A DNA stretch of 32,488 nucleotides from positions 1-32,488 of the forward strand of contig CAMYCE010000012.1 of the NCBI GenBank assembly GCA_947254205.1. The letters run 5' to 3'. This document shows positions 16,351 to 23,518 of this stretch, one piece after another; the first letter of the stretch is position 1; each line of letters begins with the position of its first letter. This DNA comes from an uncultured Prevotellaceae bacterium. Lineage in GTDB: Bacteria > Bacteroidota > Bacteroidia > Bacteroidales > Muribaculaceae. The translations under genes and the position numbers were made by a program. A model generated the notes under the pieces. That model was given only the letters and a program-made list of their open reading frames with translations. It made no database searches and was not told the DNA's origin.

Positions 16351-16486
16351 CCCACTGATTTCACGGAATTACAGGAAAATCAACAAATTAAGCGAATTTA
16401 ATGAAGGGGTTTTTCTTTAGGAGTCAAGACGGCACGATTGGTTGCTTAATTTGTTGATTTTCTTGTAATTCTGTGAATTTCGTGGG
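16351..16486. repeat. long imperfect inverted repeat, 43-bp arms
   Basis: Left arm 16351-16393 and right arm 16444-16486 are reverse complements at 38 of 43 positions without gaps; two of the mismatches are G-T wobbles in an RNA. The inner 19 positions (GAAAATCAACAAATTAAGC) match exactly. The 50-nt centre (16394-16443) is unrelated. The arm sequence resembles AT-rich repeats of the ACGAAATTCACAGAATTACA kind that I recall being scattered in Bacteroidales genomes. Confidence 0.85.
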
Positions 16487-16596
16487 AACAAAGAATGGAT
16501 TAGAGGGACAACCCGTATTGTTCTTCTCACTTCCCTTCCCTTCACTCCACTTTGAGTGTCCATAGTGATTTTTTTGAAAATTTTCTTGTCGAAAAT

Positions 16597-16627
16597 TTTG
16601 CAGTGTCAAAAATATCCTCTATCTTTG
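16597..16627 (+). promoter_or_regulatory. promoter of tRNA-Asp
   Basis: TTTG (16597-16600), 19 nt, TATCTTTG (16620-16627): a consensus Bacteroidetes promoter 40 nt before the tRNA. Confidence 0.8.
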
Positions 16628-16667
16628 CACTCGCAATTGAGAAAAACAATTGCCACAAACCAAAAAT

Positions 16668-16741
16668 GGTGCGTTAGTTCAGCTGGTTAGAATGCCTGCC
16701 TGTCACGCAGGAGGTCACCGGTTCGAGTCCGGTACGCACCG
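16668..16741 (+). tRNA. tRNA-Asp (GTC)
   Basis: Complete cloverleaf: acceptor GGTGCGT/ACGCACC, anticodon stem CCTGC/GCAGG with loop CTGTCAC (anticodon GTC), T-arm CCGG-TTCGAGT-CCGG. The CCA is not encoded. A terminator follows at once. Confidence 0.96.
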
Positions 16742-16756
16742 CTGTGGAGAGAGGAG

Positions 16757-16800
16757 ATGAGCGACTTTGTTCTTGTAACAGGTTGCTCATTCTTTTTTTT
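16757..16800 (+). terminator. terminator of tRNA-Asp
   Basis: ATGAGCGAC (16757-16765) pairs with GTTGCTCAT (16782-16790) with one G-T wobble, followed by TCTTTTTTTT. Confidence 0.85.
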
Positions 16801-16907
16801 GTTTTCTTTTATTTGGTAGTGTGAAATTTATTTTCGTAATTTGCACCCAATTAAGATACTAATCTTTTTTTAAAACTATTATTCACTATCAAAATTAGGT
16901 ATTTATT

Positions 16908-17066
16908 ATGAAAAAGTATGTTTGCACCGTTTGTGGCTATGTTTATGATCCCGAAGTGGGTGATCCCGAAAACGACATTCAAGCAGGCACTTCATTTGAA
17001 GATATTCCCAGCGATTGGGTGTGCCCCTTGTGTGGAGTAGGAAAAGAAGACTTTGAAGAAGAGTAA
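16908..17066 (+). CDS. rubredoxin
   Basis: A 52-residue protein, MKKYVCTVCGYVYDPEVGDP... ...DWVCPLCGVGKEDFEEE. Four cysteines in two CxxC pairs (Cys6/Cys9 and Cys39/Cys42), each followed by Gly and the typical Tyr/Pro, bind one iron. Length and aromatic core (Tyr4, Tyr11, Tyr13, Phe30, Trp37, Phe49) are those of canonical rubredoxin. Rubredoxin is a one-electron carrier in the cytoplasm, often giving electrons to flavodiiron proteins or rubrerythrin. It converges on a flavodiiron gene across a shared terminator, which suggests but does not prove that this is its partner. No clean promoter is seen; TAATCTTT lies about 50 nt upstream. Confidence 0.96.
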   Translation: MKKYVCTVCGYVYDPEVGDPENDIQAGTSFEDIPSDWVCPLCGVGKEDFEEE

Positions 17067-17140
17067 AACTTCAGCACAAGCTACTTGTAGCGATGTTATG
17101 AAGCCTTGCCTTTGCATGGCAGGGCAATAAACAATAAAAA

Positions 17141-17184
17141 AAAGAAATCCCCTGAGTGTATTAAAGCACAAAGGGGATTTCTTT
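17141..17184. terminator. bidirectional terminator
   Basis: Perfect 13-bp arms AAAGAAATCCCCT and AGGGGATTTCTTT around an 18-nt loop, flanked by A-rich sequence on the left and T-rich on the right. It sits between the convergent rubredoxin and flavodiiron genes and can end both transcripts. Confidence 0.88.
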
Positions 17185-17200
17185 ATAGGGTATTCTTTTA

Positions 17201-18388
17201 TTACAGGCTGGCAATGAACTGCTTGCCAAACTCGGTGCATTCGGCAAGTGTTTCCTCGTTGGGCACCCATTGTTTTTTAATGCCATCGTTCACCACCTCA
17301 AATCCCGATTGCTTGAGATGCTCGGTGATGAGCTTGGTGGCCTCGCCTCCCCAGCCATAGGAACCAAAGGCTGCAGCCTTCTTGTTTTTAAACTTGAGCC
17401 CGCGTGCCATTTCGAGAAGGCCTGCAATGGCAAAAGAGAAGCCGTTGTTGATTGTGGGCGATCCCACGAGAATGGCTTTTGACTTGAAAATCTCGGTGAG
17501 AATATCGTTTTTGTCGTCTTTAGATGCATTCATGAGTTTGACGGTCACTTCACCATCGGCTTGCATGATGCCTTCGGCAATGGCTTCGGCCATGCGGCGT
17601 GTTGAGTTCCACATGGTGTCATAGACGAGTGTGATTTGATTTTCTTGATAGGCTTGCGACCACTTGAGGTAGGTTTCAACCACTTGCATGGGATTTTCTT
17701 TCCAAATAATGCCATGGCTTGGGCAAATGAGGTCGATGGGCAGGTTCATGGCCATCAACTCTTTGACCTTGCGGTTCACCATGGGGCTATAGAGGTTGAG
17801 AATGTTGGTGTAGTATTTTGCCGTTTCAAAGTAGAGGTCGTCTTGAGGCACATTGTTGTTGTAGAGCGACTCGCTGGCAAAGTGCTGTCCAAAGGCATCG
17901 TTGGAGAAAAGAATGTTCTCGCCACTCATGTAGGTGAACATAGTGTCGGGCCAATGCAGCATCGATGCTTCAATAAAGGTGAGCTTGCTGTCGCCAAGGT
18001 CGAGCGTGTCGCCAGTTTTCACGTTCACAAAGTTCCACTCTTGGTGATAGTGTCCTCTGATGATTGCTTCACCTTTTTTGGTGCAATAGATGGGCACATT
18101 GGGAATTTCGCGCATGAGTTCGGGCAAGGCACCGCTGTGGTCAACCTCGTTGTGATTCATCACGATATAGTCGATTTTTTGCAGGTCGATTTCTTGTTTG
18201 AGCCGTGCCACAAATTCCTTGTCGAAGGGGAGCCACACCGTGTCGATGAGCACCGTTTTTTTGTCTCTGATGAGATAGGAGTTGTAGCTTGAGCCTCGAT
18301 GGGTGGAATATTCATCGCCGTGAAAACGTGTGAGTTCCCAGTCGATTTTGCCCACCCATGTCACCTTGTCGGTTATTTTTTTTGCCAT
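17201..18388 (-). CDS. flavodiiron protein (FprA family)
   Basis: A 395-residue A-type flavodiiron protein. The N-terminal metallo-beta-lactamase-like domain (1-245) carries a full set of diiron ligands: His79, Glu81 and Asp83 (NHNEVDH), His145, Asp164 and His225. The C-terminal flavodoxin domain (about 253-395) has the FMN phosphate loop DTMWNSTRRMA and the GSYGWGG motif. Such proteins reduce O2 to water or NO to N2O in the cytoplasm, protecting anaerobes. There is no fused rubredoxin domain, which fits the separate rubredoxin gene on the other side of the terminator. The gene follows the SlyD-like gene by 63 nt without a terminator, so the two may share a message. O2 versus NO preference cannot be read from sequence. 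Confidence 0.95.
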   Translation of the reverse strand: MAKKITDKVTWVGKIDWELTRFHGDEYSTHRGSSYNSYLIRDKKTVLIDTVWLPFDKEFVARLKQEIDLQKIDYIVMNHNEVDHSGALPELMREIPNVPIYCTKKGEAIIRGHYHQEWNFVNVKTGDTLDLGDSKLTFIEASMLHWPDTMFTYMSGENILFSNDAFGQHFASESLYNNNVPQDDLYFETAKYYTNILNLYSPMVNRKVKELMAMNLPIDLICPSHGIIWKENPMQVVETYLKWSQAYQENQITLVYDTMWNSTRRMAEAIAEGIMQADGEVTVKLMNASKDDKNDILTEIFKSKAILVGSPTINNGFSFAIAGLLEMARGLKFKNKKAAAFGSYGWGGEATKLITEHLKQSGFEVVNDGIKKQWVPNEETLAECTEFGKQFIASL

Positions 18389-18451
18389 AATTGTTGTTGT
18401 TACTTGTTTTAAATTTTGGTAATGTGTGTGTTTGGAAAAGTAATGTGATGT

Positions 18452-19006
18452 TTAGTCACAGCCGCCTCCACAGCCACTGCAACCGCCATCGCAACCGCCA
18501 TCGCAACTGCAACCTGTGCCATGCTTGGGAGCCATTTCTTCGGCAGTGGCATCGCGCACAGTGAGCACCTTGCCTTGATAGCGCACTCTCTCGCCTGCAA
18601 GTTGGTGATTGAAGTCCATGGTCACTTTGTCGGTCGTGATGTTGATCACACGCCCCTCGATGCGCATGCCGTCTTGTGTCATCATGGGCACCATAGCGCC
18701 CACATACACCTTGTCGGTGTCAAACTCGCCATTCACTTCAAAAATGTGCTTGTCGAGTTCAATCACTTGGTCGGTGTTGCGTTCTCCAAAGGCTTCGTTG
18801 GCCTCAAGAGTGAAGTCAAACTGTTGTCCTTGTTCGAGTCCTTGAATGTGCTTCATGAACCCCTCAATCATGGTTTGGTCCATGCCAAAGACAAACCTGT
18901 CGGGGTGTTTGTCGTCGAATTTATACACCGACACGTTCCCACTCTCGCCCACAACAAAGATTTCATAGGCCAGTTCTATATATTTTCCAAATTGAATTGC
19001 TTCCAT
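18452..19006 (-). CDS. SlyD-like FKBP prolyl isomerase
   Basis: A 184-residue SlyD-type peptidyl-prolyl isomerase. The FKBP domain is split by the insert-in-flap chaperone domain (about 70-130: FDFTLEANEAFGERNTD, VPMMTQDGMR, VTMDFNHQLAGE), as in E. coli SlyD. The C-terminus has six cysteines spaced by Gly/Ser/Asp (GCSCDGGCDGGCSGCGGGCD), replacing the His-rich metal tail of E. coli SlyD and probably binding metal ions such as Ni or Zn. SlyD is a cytosolic foldase and metallochaperone. I use the ATG at 19006; a TTG directly before it would add one Met. A promoter (TTTG, 20 nt, TAACTTTG) precedes it, and the flavodiiron gene follows. Confidence 0.9.
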   Translation of the reverse strand: MEAIQFGKYIELAYEIFVVGESGNVSVYKFDDKHPDRFVFGMDQTMIEGFMKHIQGLEQGQQFDFTLEANEAFGERNTDQVIELDKHIFEVNGEFDTDKVYVGAMVPMMTQDGMRIEGRVINITTDKVTMDFNHQLAGERVRYQGKVLTVRDATAEEMAPKHGTGCSCDGGCDGGCSGCGGGCD

Positions 19007-19054
19007 CAAAATGTTTTATTATCAAATTATTATATAGGGTAGTAAATTAGGCTA

Positions 19055-19086
19055 CAAAGTTACTTAAACCATTTCAATTTTACAAA
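19055..19086 (-). promoter_or_regulatory. promoter of slyD-like/flavodiiron unit
   Basis: On the minus strand TTTG (19086-19083), 20 nt, TAACTTTG (19062-19055). Leader of about 45 nt. Confidence 0.72.
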
Positions 19087-19183
19087 TTTTTGACTCTTGG
19101 CCGCAGGTGATAGTATGTGTTGTGAAAGAGCGATGAAAAGTGTGGCATTTTAACTAATTCTTATGTTTTTTGCATCTTTTTGC

Positions 19184-19214
19184 TTGTTTTTTAGGTGTGC
19201 TTGTGTTAACTTTA
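19184..19214 (+). promoter_or_regulatory. possible promoter of alcohol dehydrogenase
   Basis: TTG(T) at 19184 and TAACTTTA at 19207-19214, about 19 nt apart. The -7 element lacks the final G, so this is a weaker match. Leader of about 75 nt. Confidence 0.4.
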
Positions 19215-19297
19215 CCCCTGTTGAAATTCAAAGTGTGAACCGACTCATGCTTCTTTTTTTAGTACTAAGGAGTAGAGGTCATAAAACTATAAAAGCT

Positions 19298-20464
19298 ATG
19301 ATGAAAAAATTCGGACTAAACATTCCCACTAAGCTCATTTTTGGTGCCGGGGAGCTGAAGAACTTGTCGAAACAGCAACTTCCCGGAAAAAAAGCCTTGA
19401 TTGTCATTTCGGCTGGTTCGTCGATGAAAAAATATGGCTATCTCGACACGCTCAAGGAGCAATTGGCCATTGCCGGAGTGGAATGTGAAGTTTTTGATAA
19501 GATATTACCCAACCCCATTAAGTCGCATGTTGCCCAAGGCGCCCGGTTGTGCCAAGACGCTCATTGCGACTTTGTTGTGGGCTTGGGTGGCGGTAGCTCT
19601 ATCGACAGTGCCAAGGCCATTGCTCTGGTAGCTGCCATGGGTGGCGACTTGTGGCACTATGTGCATGGTGGTCATGGTGCAGGCAAGCCCATGGAAAAGG
19701 CTTTGCCCATCGTTGCCATTCCCACCACGGCAGGCACTGGCACCGAGGTCGACCCTTGGGGAGTGATTACCGACGAGGAGAACAATGAAAAAATTGGTTT
19801 TGGTGGCACTTGCCTGTTCCCCACACTGGCCATTGTAGACCCCGAGCTCATGGTGTCGGTGCCTCCACGACTCACTGCCTATCAAGGCTTTGATGCGTTT
19901 TTCCATGCAGTAGAGGGCTATGTGGGCAAGGCTCACACACCACTCAGCGATTTGTTTGCCCTCGAAGCAGTGCGCCTGCTGGCCAAATATCTGCCCATGG
20001 CTGTTGCCGATGGTCGCGACATGAAGGCTCGCAGCAAGGTGGCATGGGCAAGCACACTGGCAGGCATGGTCGAAGCCACGAGTGGTTGCACGGGCGAGCA
20101 TGCCCTTGAACATGCCATGAGTGCTTTTTACCCCAAGCTGCCCCATGGAGCAGGCCTCATAGCCATCAGTCAAGCCTATCACAAGGCTTTCAAGAATGAT
20201 TGCATGAAACGCTACATGAAGATGGCCGAGAAAATGACCATGCAAAAGAGTGCCCGCCCCAGCGACTTCCTCGATGCGCTTGCCCTCATGCAGCGTGAGT
20301 GTGGAGTCGACAACATAAAGTTGAGCGAGTGGGGCATCACGCCTGCCGATTTTGAGCGATTTGCCCTCAATGCTACCGCTACAGGAGGCATGTTGCTCGA
20401 CCTTGACCCTCGCTTCTTGAGCAAGGAAGAGATTGTTGAAATCTATCAAAAATCTTTTAAATAA
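19298..20464 (+). CDS. iron-type alcohol dehydrogenase
   Basis: A 388-residue group III (Fe) alcohol dehydrogenase. The nucleotide site GLGGGSSIDSAKA is at 95-107. Likely metal ligands are Asp199 and His203 (GFDAFFHAVE), His268 (GEHAL) and His283 (LPHGAG); His272 matches the extra conserved His near the nicotinamide. The family reduces aldehydes or ketones with NAD(P)H, closest here to the short butanol-dehydrogenase-like branch; the substrate is unknown. I start at the ATG at 19298 (or 19301), because the upstream in-frame codons encode 45 residues unlike the family and cover the promoter region. A terminator at 20483-20533 ends it. Confidence 0.9.
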   Translation: MMKKFGLNIPTKLIFGAGELKNLSKQQLPGKKALIVISAGSSMKKYGYLDTLKEQLAIAGVECEVFDKILPNPIKSHVAQGARLCQDAHCDFVVGLGGGSSIDSAKAIALVAAMGGDLWHYVHGGHGAGKPMEKALPIVAIPTTAGTGTEVDPWGVITDEENNEKIGFGGTCLFPTLAIVDPELMVSVPPRLTAYQGFDAFFHAVEGYVGKAHTPLSDLFALEAVRLLAKYLPMAVADGRDMKARSKVAWASTLAGMVEATSGCTGEHALEHAMSAFYPKLPHGAGLIAISQAYHKAFKNDCMKRYMKMAEKMTMQKSARPSDFLDALALMQRECGVDNIKLSEWGITPADFERFALNATATGGMLLDLDPRFLSKEEIVEIYQKSFK

Positions 20465-20482
20465 TCATATAAACCGACACGC

Positions 20483-20533
20483 AACTTGAGGGAGAGAATT
20501 GTTTTGTATTTCTCTCCCCTAAGTTTGTTTTTT
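20483..20533 (+). terminator. terminator of alcohol dehydrogenase
   Basis: GGGAGAGAA (20490-20498) pairs with TTCTCTCCC (20510-20518), with an outer AACTT/AAGTT pairing, followed by TGTTTTTT. Confidence 0.85.
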
Positions 20534-20618
20534 GCCTCAAGAATTGTGATTGGAGGTCCAAAAACAGCATGAGTGTCTGCACCGAGGAGGTGAAGATAAC
20601 TTTTTATTGATTTTAGAG

Positions 20619-21518
20619 ATGCAAAGAAGCTCTATTGAAGAATTGAATATTAGCGATGTGCCCCATTTGTCGATTTCGGGAGGCATCAGGTATTTTGACG
20701 GCGACATAGCCTTTGCCAATAGCATCAAAACGATAGGCGAGTTGTCGCAAGTGTTTAAACTCAATTTCATTGCCTTTGTGTTTTGCATCAGAGGCGACTT
20801 GTCGTTGCGACTCGACGACAAAGTGTGTTGCTTGCAAGAGCACGATGCCTTGCTCATCAGGCCCAGCACTATTGTGAGCAATATTGAGAGCGATGAAAAC
20901 TTCGGCTGCCTTGTGATAGCTGTTTCGGCCGACCATGGCATCAATTTTATCAACAACTCGGTTTTCAATGCCTTTATCGAAATTCAGTCCAATCCCGTCA
21001 TCAAGTTCACCCCCAATGAGATTGAGCTCATGATGAAATATTATGACCTTGCCATGTTTAAGATCGAACACCCCGAGCTCAACTATGGCAAAGAAACCAT
21101 GATGAACTTGCTCAAGAGCTATGCTCTCGACCTGCTTTCGAGCATCGGGCAGCACATCACCGAAAAGCACAATGGCATGTTGCGACAAGGCGACAAGCTG
21201 TTTCACAAGTTTATTCTCATGCTCGCCAGCAACGAGAACAATGAGCGCAGTGTGCAATATTTTGCCGAGCAACTCTATGTGTCGCCCAAGTATTTGACCA
21301 GCATTTGCAACCAAAAATCGGGCAAGAGTGCCAGCGATCTCATCACTGCCAGCATCATTGGGCGCATCAGGCAGTTGCTCATGTATAGCGACAAGAGCAT
21401 CAAGGAAATATCCAACGACATGAACTTTGGTAATTTGTCGTTTTTCGGGAAATATGTAAAAAAACATTTGGGAGACTCGCCCAACAACTTTCGCAAGAAA
21501 AATTCCTATGGGCGTTGA
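20619..21518 (+). CDS. AraC-family transcriptional regulator
   Basis: A 299-residue regulator. The C-terminal third (about 200-295) has the two helix-turn-helix units of AraC/XylS proteins: FAEQLYVSPKYLTSICNQKSGKS, and then KSIKEISNDMNFGNLSFFGKYVKKHLGDSP. The N-terminal part looks like a cupin-type sensor (FIAFVFCIRGDLSLRLDD, EHDALLIRPSTIVSNI). I use the ATG at 20619, as the upstream frame begins at TTG in a poorly conserved stretch; TAACTTTT at 20597 may be its -7 element. It lies between an alcohol dehydrogenase and the M15/portal pair on the same strand, so either could be a target, but no operator is evident. The ligand is unknown. Confidence 0.88.
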   Translation: MQRSSIEELNISDVPHLSISGGIRYFDGDIAFANSIKTIGELSQVFKLNFIAFVFCIRGDLSLRLDDKVCCLQEHDALLIRPSTIVSNIESDENFGCLVIAVSADHGINFINNSVFNAFIEIQSNPVIKFTPNEIELMMKYYDLAMFKIEHPELNYGKETMMNLLKSYALDLLSSIGQHITEKHNGMLRQGDKLFHKFILMLASNENNERSVQYFAEQLYVSPKYLTSICNQKSGKSASDLITASIIGRIRQLLMYSDKSIKEISNDMNFGNLSFFGKYVKKHLGDSPNNFRKKNSYGR

Positions 21519-21595
21519 TTTTGTGCTCAATGAGTTGCCCTGATTGGGGCATGAGTGGTGATTGATTGCCATTGTCTTGTGGCAATGATGCCTTT

Positions 21596-21603
21596 TAACT
21601 TTG
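21596..21603 (+). promoter_or_regulatory. -7 element of M15/portal pair
   Basis: TAACTTTG, 18 nt before the ATG at 21622; TTG motifs lie near 21572 and 21577 but at 21 and 16 nt spacing. The leader would be very short. Confidence 0.5.
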
Positions 21604-21621
21604 TGGCAAAAAAACACTGCC

Positions 21622-22023
21622 ATGAAGTATTTTACAATTGCCGAACTCACACGTTCTACTATTGCCACAGTGCACAATATCAACAACACGCCATCGCCTC
21701 AAGTGGTGGCACGGCTCACCACGCTCATTGAGCAAGTGCTCGACCCCTTGCGTGAGGCTTGGGGGGCACCTTTGCGCGTGAATAGTGGCTACAGGTGCAA
21801 GCAACTCAACCACATTGTGGGTGGCATGCCAGGAAGTCAGCACTTGAGAGGCGAGGCTGCCGACGTCACCACAGGTTCGGTGGCAGGCAATGCAAGGCTA
21901 TATCGCCTCATCAAGAAGCTTGATTTGCCTGTCGATCAAGTCATCAATGAACACGATTTTGGGTGGATTCATGTGTCGTGTGGTCCACGCCATCGCAAGC
22001 AATTTTTTGCAGTGAGAAGTTAA
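21622..22023 (+). CDS. M15-type peptidoglycan peptidase
   Basis: A 133-residue zinc peptidase of the phage-endolysin-like M15 group. The zinc ligands are His74 and Asp81 (SQHLRGEAAD) and His117 (WIHVS), with a Glu/Asp (NEHD, 109-112) placed for catalysis; NSGYRCKQLN at 54-63 is also typical. It has no signal peptide or membrane helix, so on its own it would stay in the cytoplasm, as phage endolysins do without a holin. I start at MKYFTIAELT (21622) rather than the TTG 21 nt upstream, which is inside the promoter. The portal-like gene begins 19 nt after the stop, so the two are surely co-transcribed. Expected activity is cleavage of peptide cross-bridges in cell-wall stems. Confidence 0.85.
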   Translation: MKYFTIAELTRSTIATVHNINNTPSPQVVARLTTLIEQVLDPLREAWGAPLRVNSGYRCKQLNHIVGGMPGSQHLRGEAADVTTGSVAGNARLYRLIKKLDLPVDQVINEHDFGWIHVSCGPRHRKQFFAVRS

Positions 22024-22042
22024 CTTTAAAAACTTAGATCAA

Positions 22043-23467
22043 ATGGAAAAACACACAATGGCCAACAATTCAACCATTTTGAGGGCAGCCCACAAGGCAT
22101 GGGCAAGTGCTGCCTCGTTGCGGGCACACAGGTTGCGCAACAAGCAATTCACCTATGGCGACCAGTGGATCGACATGGTGGTTAATCATCAGGGGCAACG
22201 CATGAGCGAGTGGCAACACTATTGCGATGGAGATGGCTCGCCCATCACCAACAATGTGTTGCGACAACTGGTGAAAACCATCGTGGGGCGTTTTAGGTCG
22301 CAATACATGAATGGCCGGCAAGAGGCAAGTAGGGCAGCTCATGATACTCAAGAGGAGGCTGGGCATCACTTGGTGACGGCTCGCGATGAGCTCGATAGTC
22401 GCGCGCTCGAAGAGTTTCTCATCTCGGGGTGTTGCATTCAGCGTGTCGACAAGTGGCAGGAGCTTTTTGAGGCCAAGCCTCGGCTCACCAACGTGAATTT
22501 AAACCGCTTTTTTGTGAATGCAATCTCCGACCCGCTCGCACGCGACTGCGAACTTGTGGGGCAGTTGCACGACATGAGTGTGGCCGAGTTGCTCAAGCAT
22601 GTGGCGCAAGGGTCGCGACGCAAGGCAGCGTGGGTGCGACGGCTATATAGCGAGAATGCCGGTGAGCGCATGGCCGACTTTGCAGCTCGCATTGGTGCCG
22701 ACTCCCACAGCAGCACCCAATTTTGGAATGCCGAGGCAGGCAAGTGCAGGGCTATCGAGGTGTGGACGCTTGAAAGTCGCGAGGTGCTGGTGTGCCACGA
22801 TCGTGCCTTGGGCAAGGCCTATGTTGCACCGTTATCGGCATTGCGCGAGTTGAAGTCAAAGCCCAATGTCACTCATCGCTGGGATATTGCCACCACGTGG
22901 CATTGCCGTTGGTTCTCGCCCATGGGCGACTTGCTGTGCGATTATGAGTCGCCCTATGCCCATGGCAGTCACCCCTATGTGTTGAAGTTTTATCCGCTCA
23001 CCGATGGCGAGGTGCATGGTTTTATTGAAGATGTGATCGATCAGCAAAAGTTTATCAATCGTCTCATCACCCTCATCGATCGCATCATGCGCGCCAGTGC
23101 CAAGGGGGTGCTTCTTTATCCCGACACGGCTTTGCCCGATGGCTTAACGTGGGGCGAGGTGCGTCAAATTTGGCAAAACTGCAATGGCATTTTGCCCTAT
23201 TCGCCTGCCATGGGCGAGGCTAAGCCCGAGCAAATAACGGTCAACAACACCAACTTTGGAGCCTATGAAATGGTGCAACTTCAGCTCAAGTTGCTTGAAG
23301 AGATTTCGGGCGTTTCGGGGGCATTGCAAGGCAAGAACATCAACACGAGTGGCAGTGCCAGTCTCTATCAACGGCAGGCCGATAATTCCAATATTGCGCT
23401 CACCGATATTTTTGAAACATTCAACCATTTTCGGGCTTGCCGCGACAAGAAAATGCGCTCCATGTAG
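22043..23467 (+). CDS. phage portal-like protein
   Basis: A 474-residue protein resembling P22-type or crAss-like phage portal proteins. Indicators in order: YGDQWIDMV at 38-46; ITNNVLRQLVKTIVGRFRSQ at 68-87; a mid-protein beta-rich region with IEVWTLESREVLV (238-250) and the FYPLTDGEVHGFIEDVIDQQKFINR area (316-340); and the hallmark EEISGVSGALQG (419-430) followed by SASLYQRQADNS. Portals form dodecameric rings through which DNA enters the capsid. This copy is about 100-250 residues shorter than many, missing mainly the C-terminal barrel/crown region. No terminase, capsid or tail gene is in the window. Codon use looks like its neighbours. The assignment rests on motif memory, not on a search. 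Confidence 0.7.
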   Translation: MEKHTMANNSTILRAAHKAWASAASLRAHRLRNKQFTYGDQWIDMVVNHQGQRMSEWQHYCDGDGSPITNNVLRQLVKTIVGRFRSQYMNGRQEASRAAHDTQEEAGHHLVTARDELDSRALEEFLISGCCIQRVDKWQELFEAKPRLTNVNLNRFFVNAISDPLARDCELVGQLHDMSVAELLKHVAQGSRRKAAWVRRLYSENAGERMADFAARIGADSHSSTQFWNAEAGKCRAIEVWTLESREVLVCHDRALGKAYVAPLSALRELKSKPNVTHRWDIATTWHCRWFSPMGDLLCDYESPYAHGSHPYVLKFYPLTDGEVHGFIEDVIDQQKFINRLITLIDRIMRASAKGVLLYPDTALPDGLTWGEVRQIWQNCNGILPYSPAMGEAKPEQITVNNTNFGAYEMVQLQLKLLEEISGVSGALQGKNINTSGSASLYQRQADNSNIALTDIFETFNHFRACRDKKMRSM

Positions 23468-23518
23468 CCATTGATGCCACAAAGAGCGCATGAAGCCGTT
23501 TTTTTCTCTCATGAATGC

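Larger units (their letters stand above)
16246..16667. other. non-coding stretch before tRNA-Asp
   Basis: No gene is supported in these 422 nt. They contain the hairpin at 16277-16313, a long inverted repeat at 16351-16486 and the tRNA-Asp promoter. A 61-codon minus-strand frame (16424-16609) runs through one arm of the repeat and looks accidental. Confidence 0.7.

Noticed and set aside
16424..16609. 61-codon minus-strand frame before tRNA-Asp
   Set aside because: It runs through one arm of the long inverted repeat and the tRNA promoter region, has no domain, and lacks a promoter.
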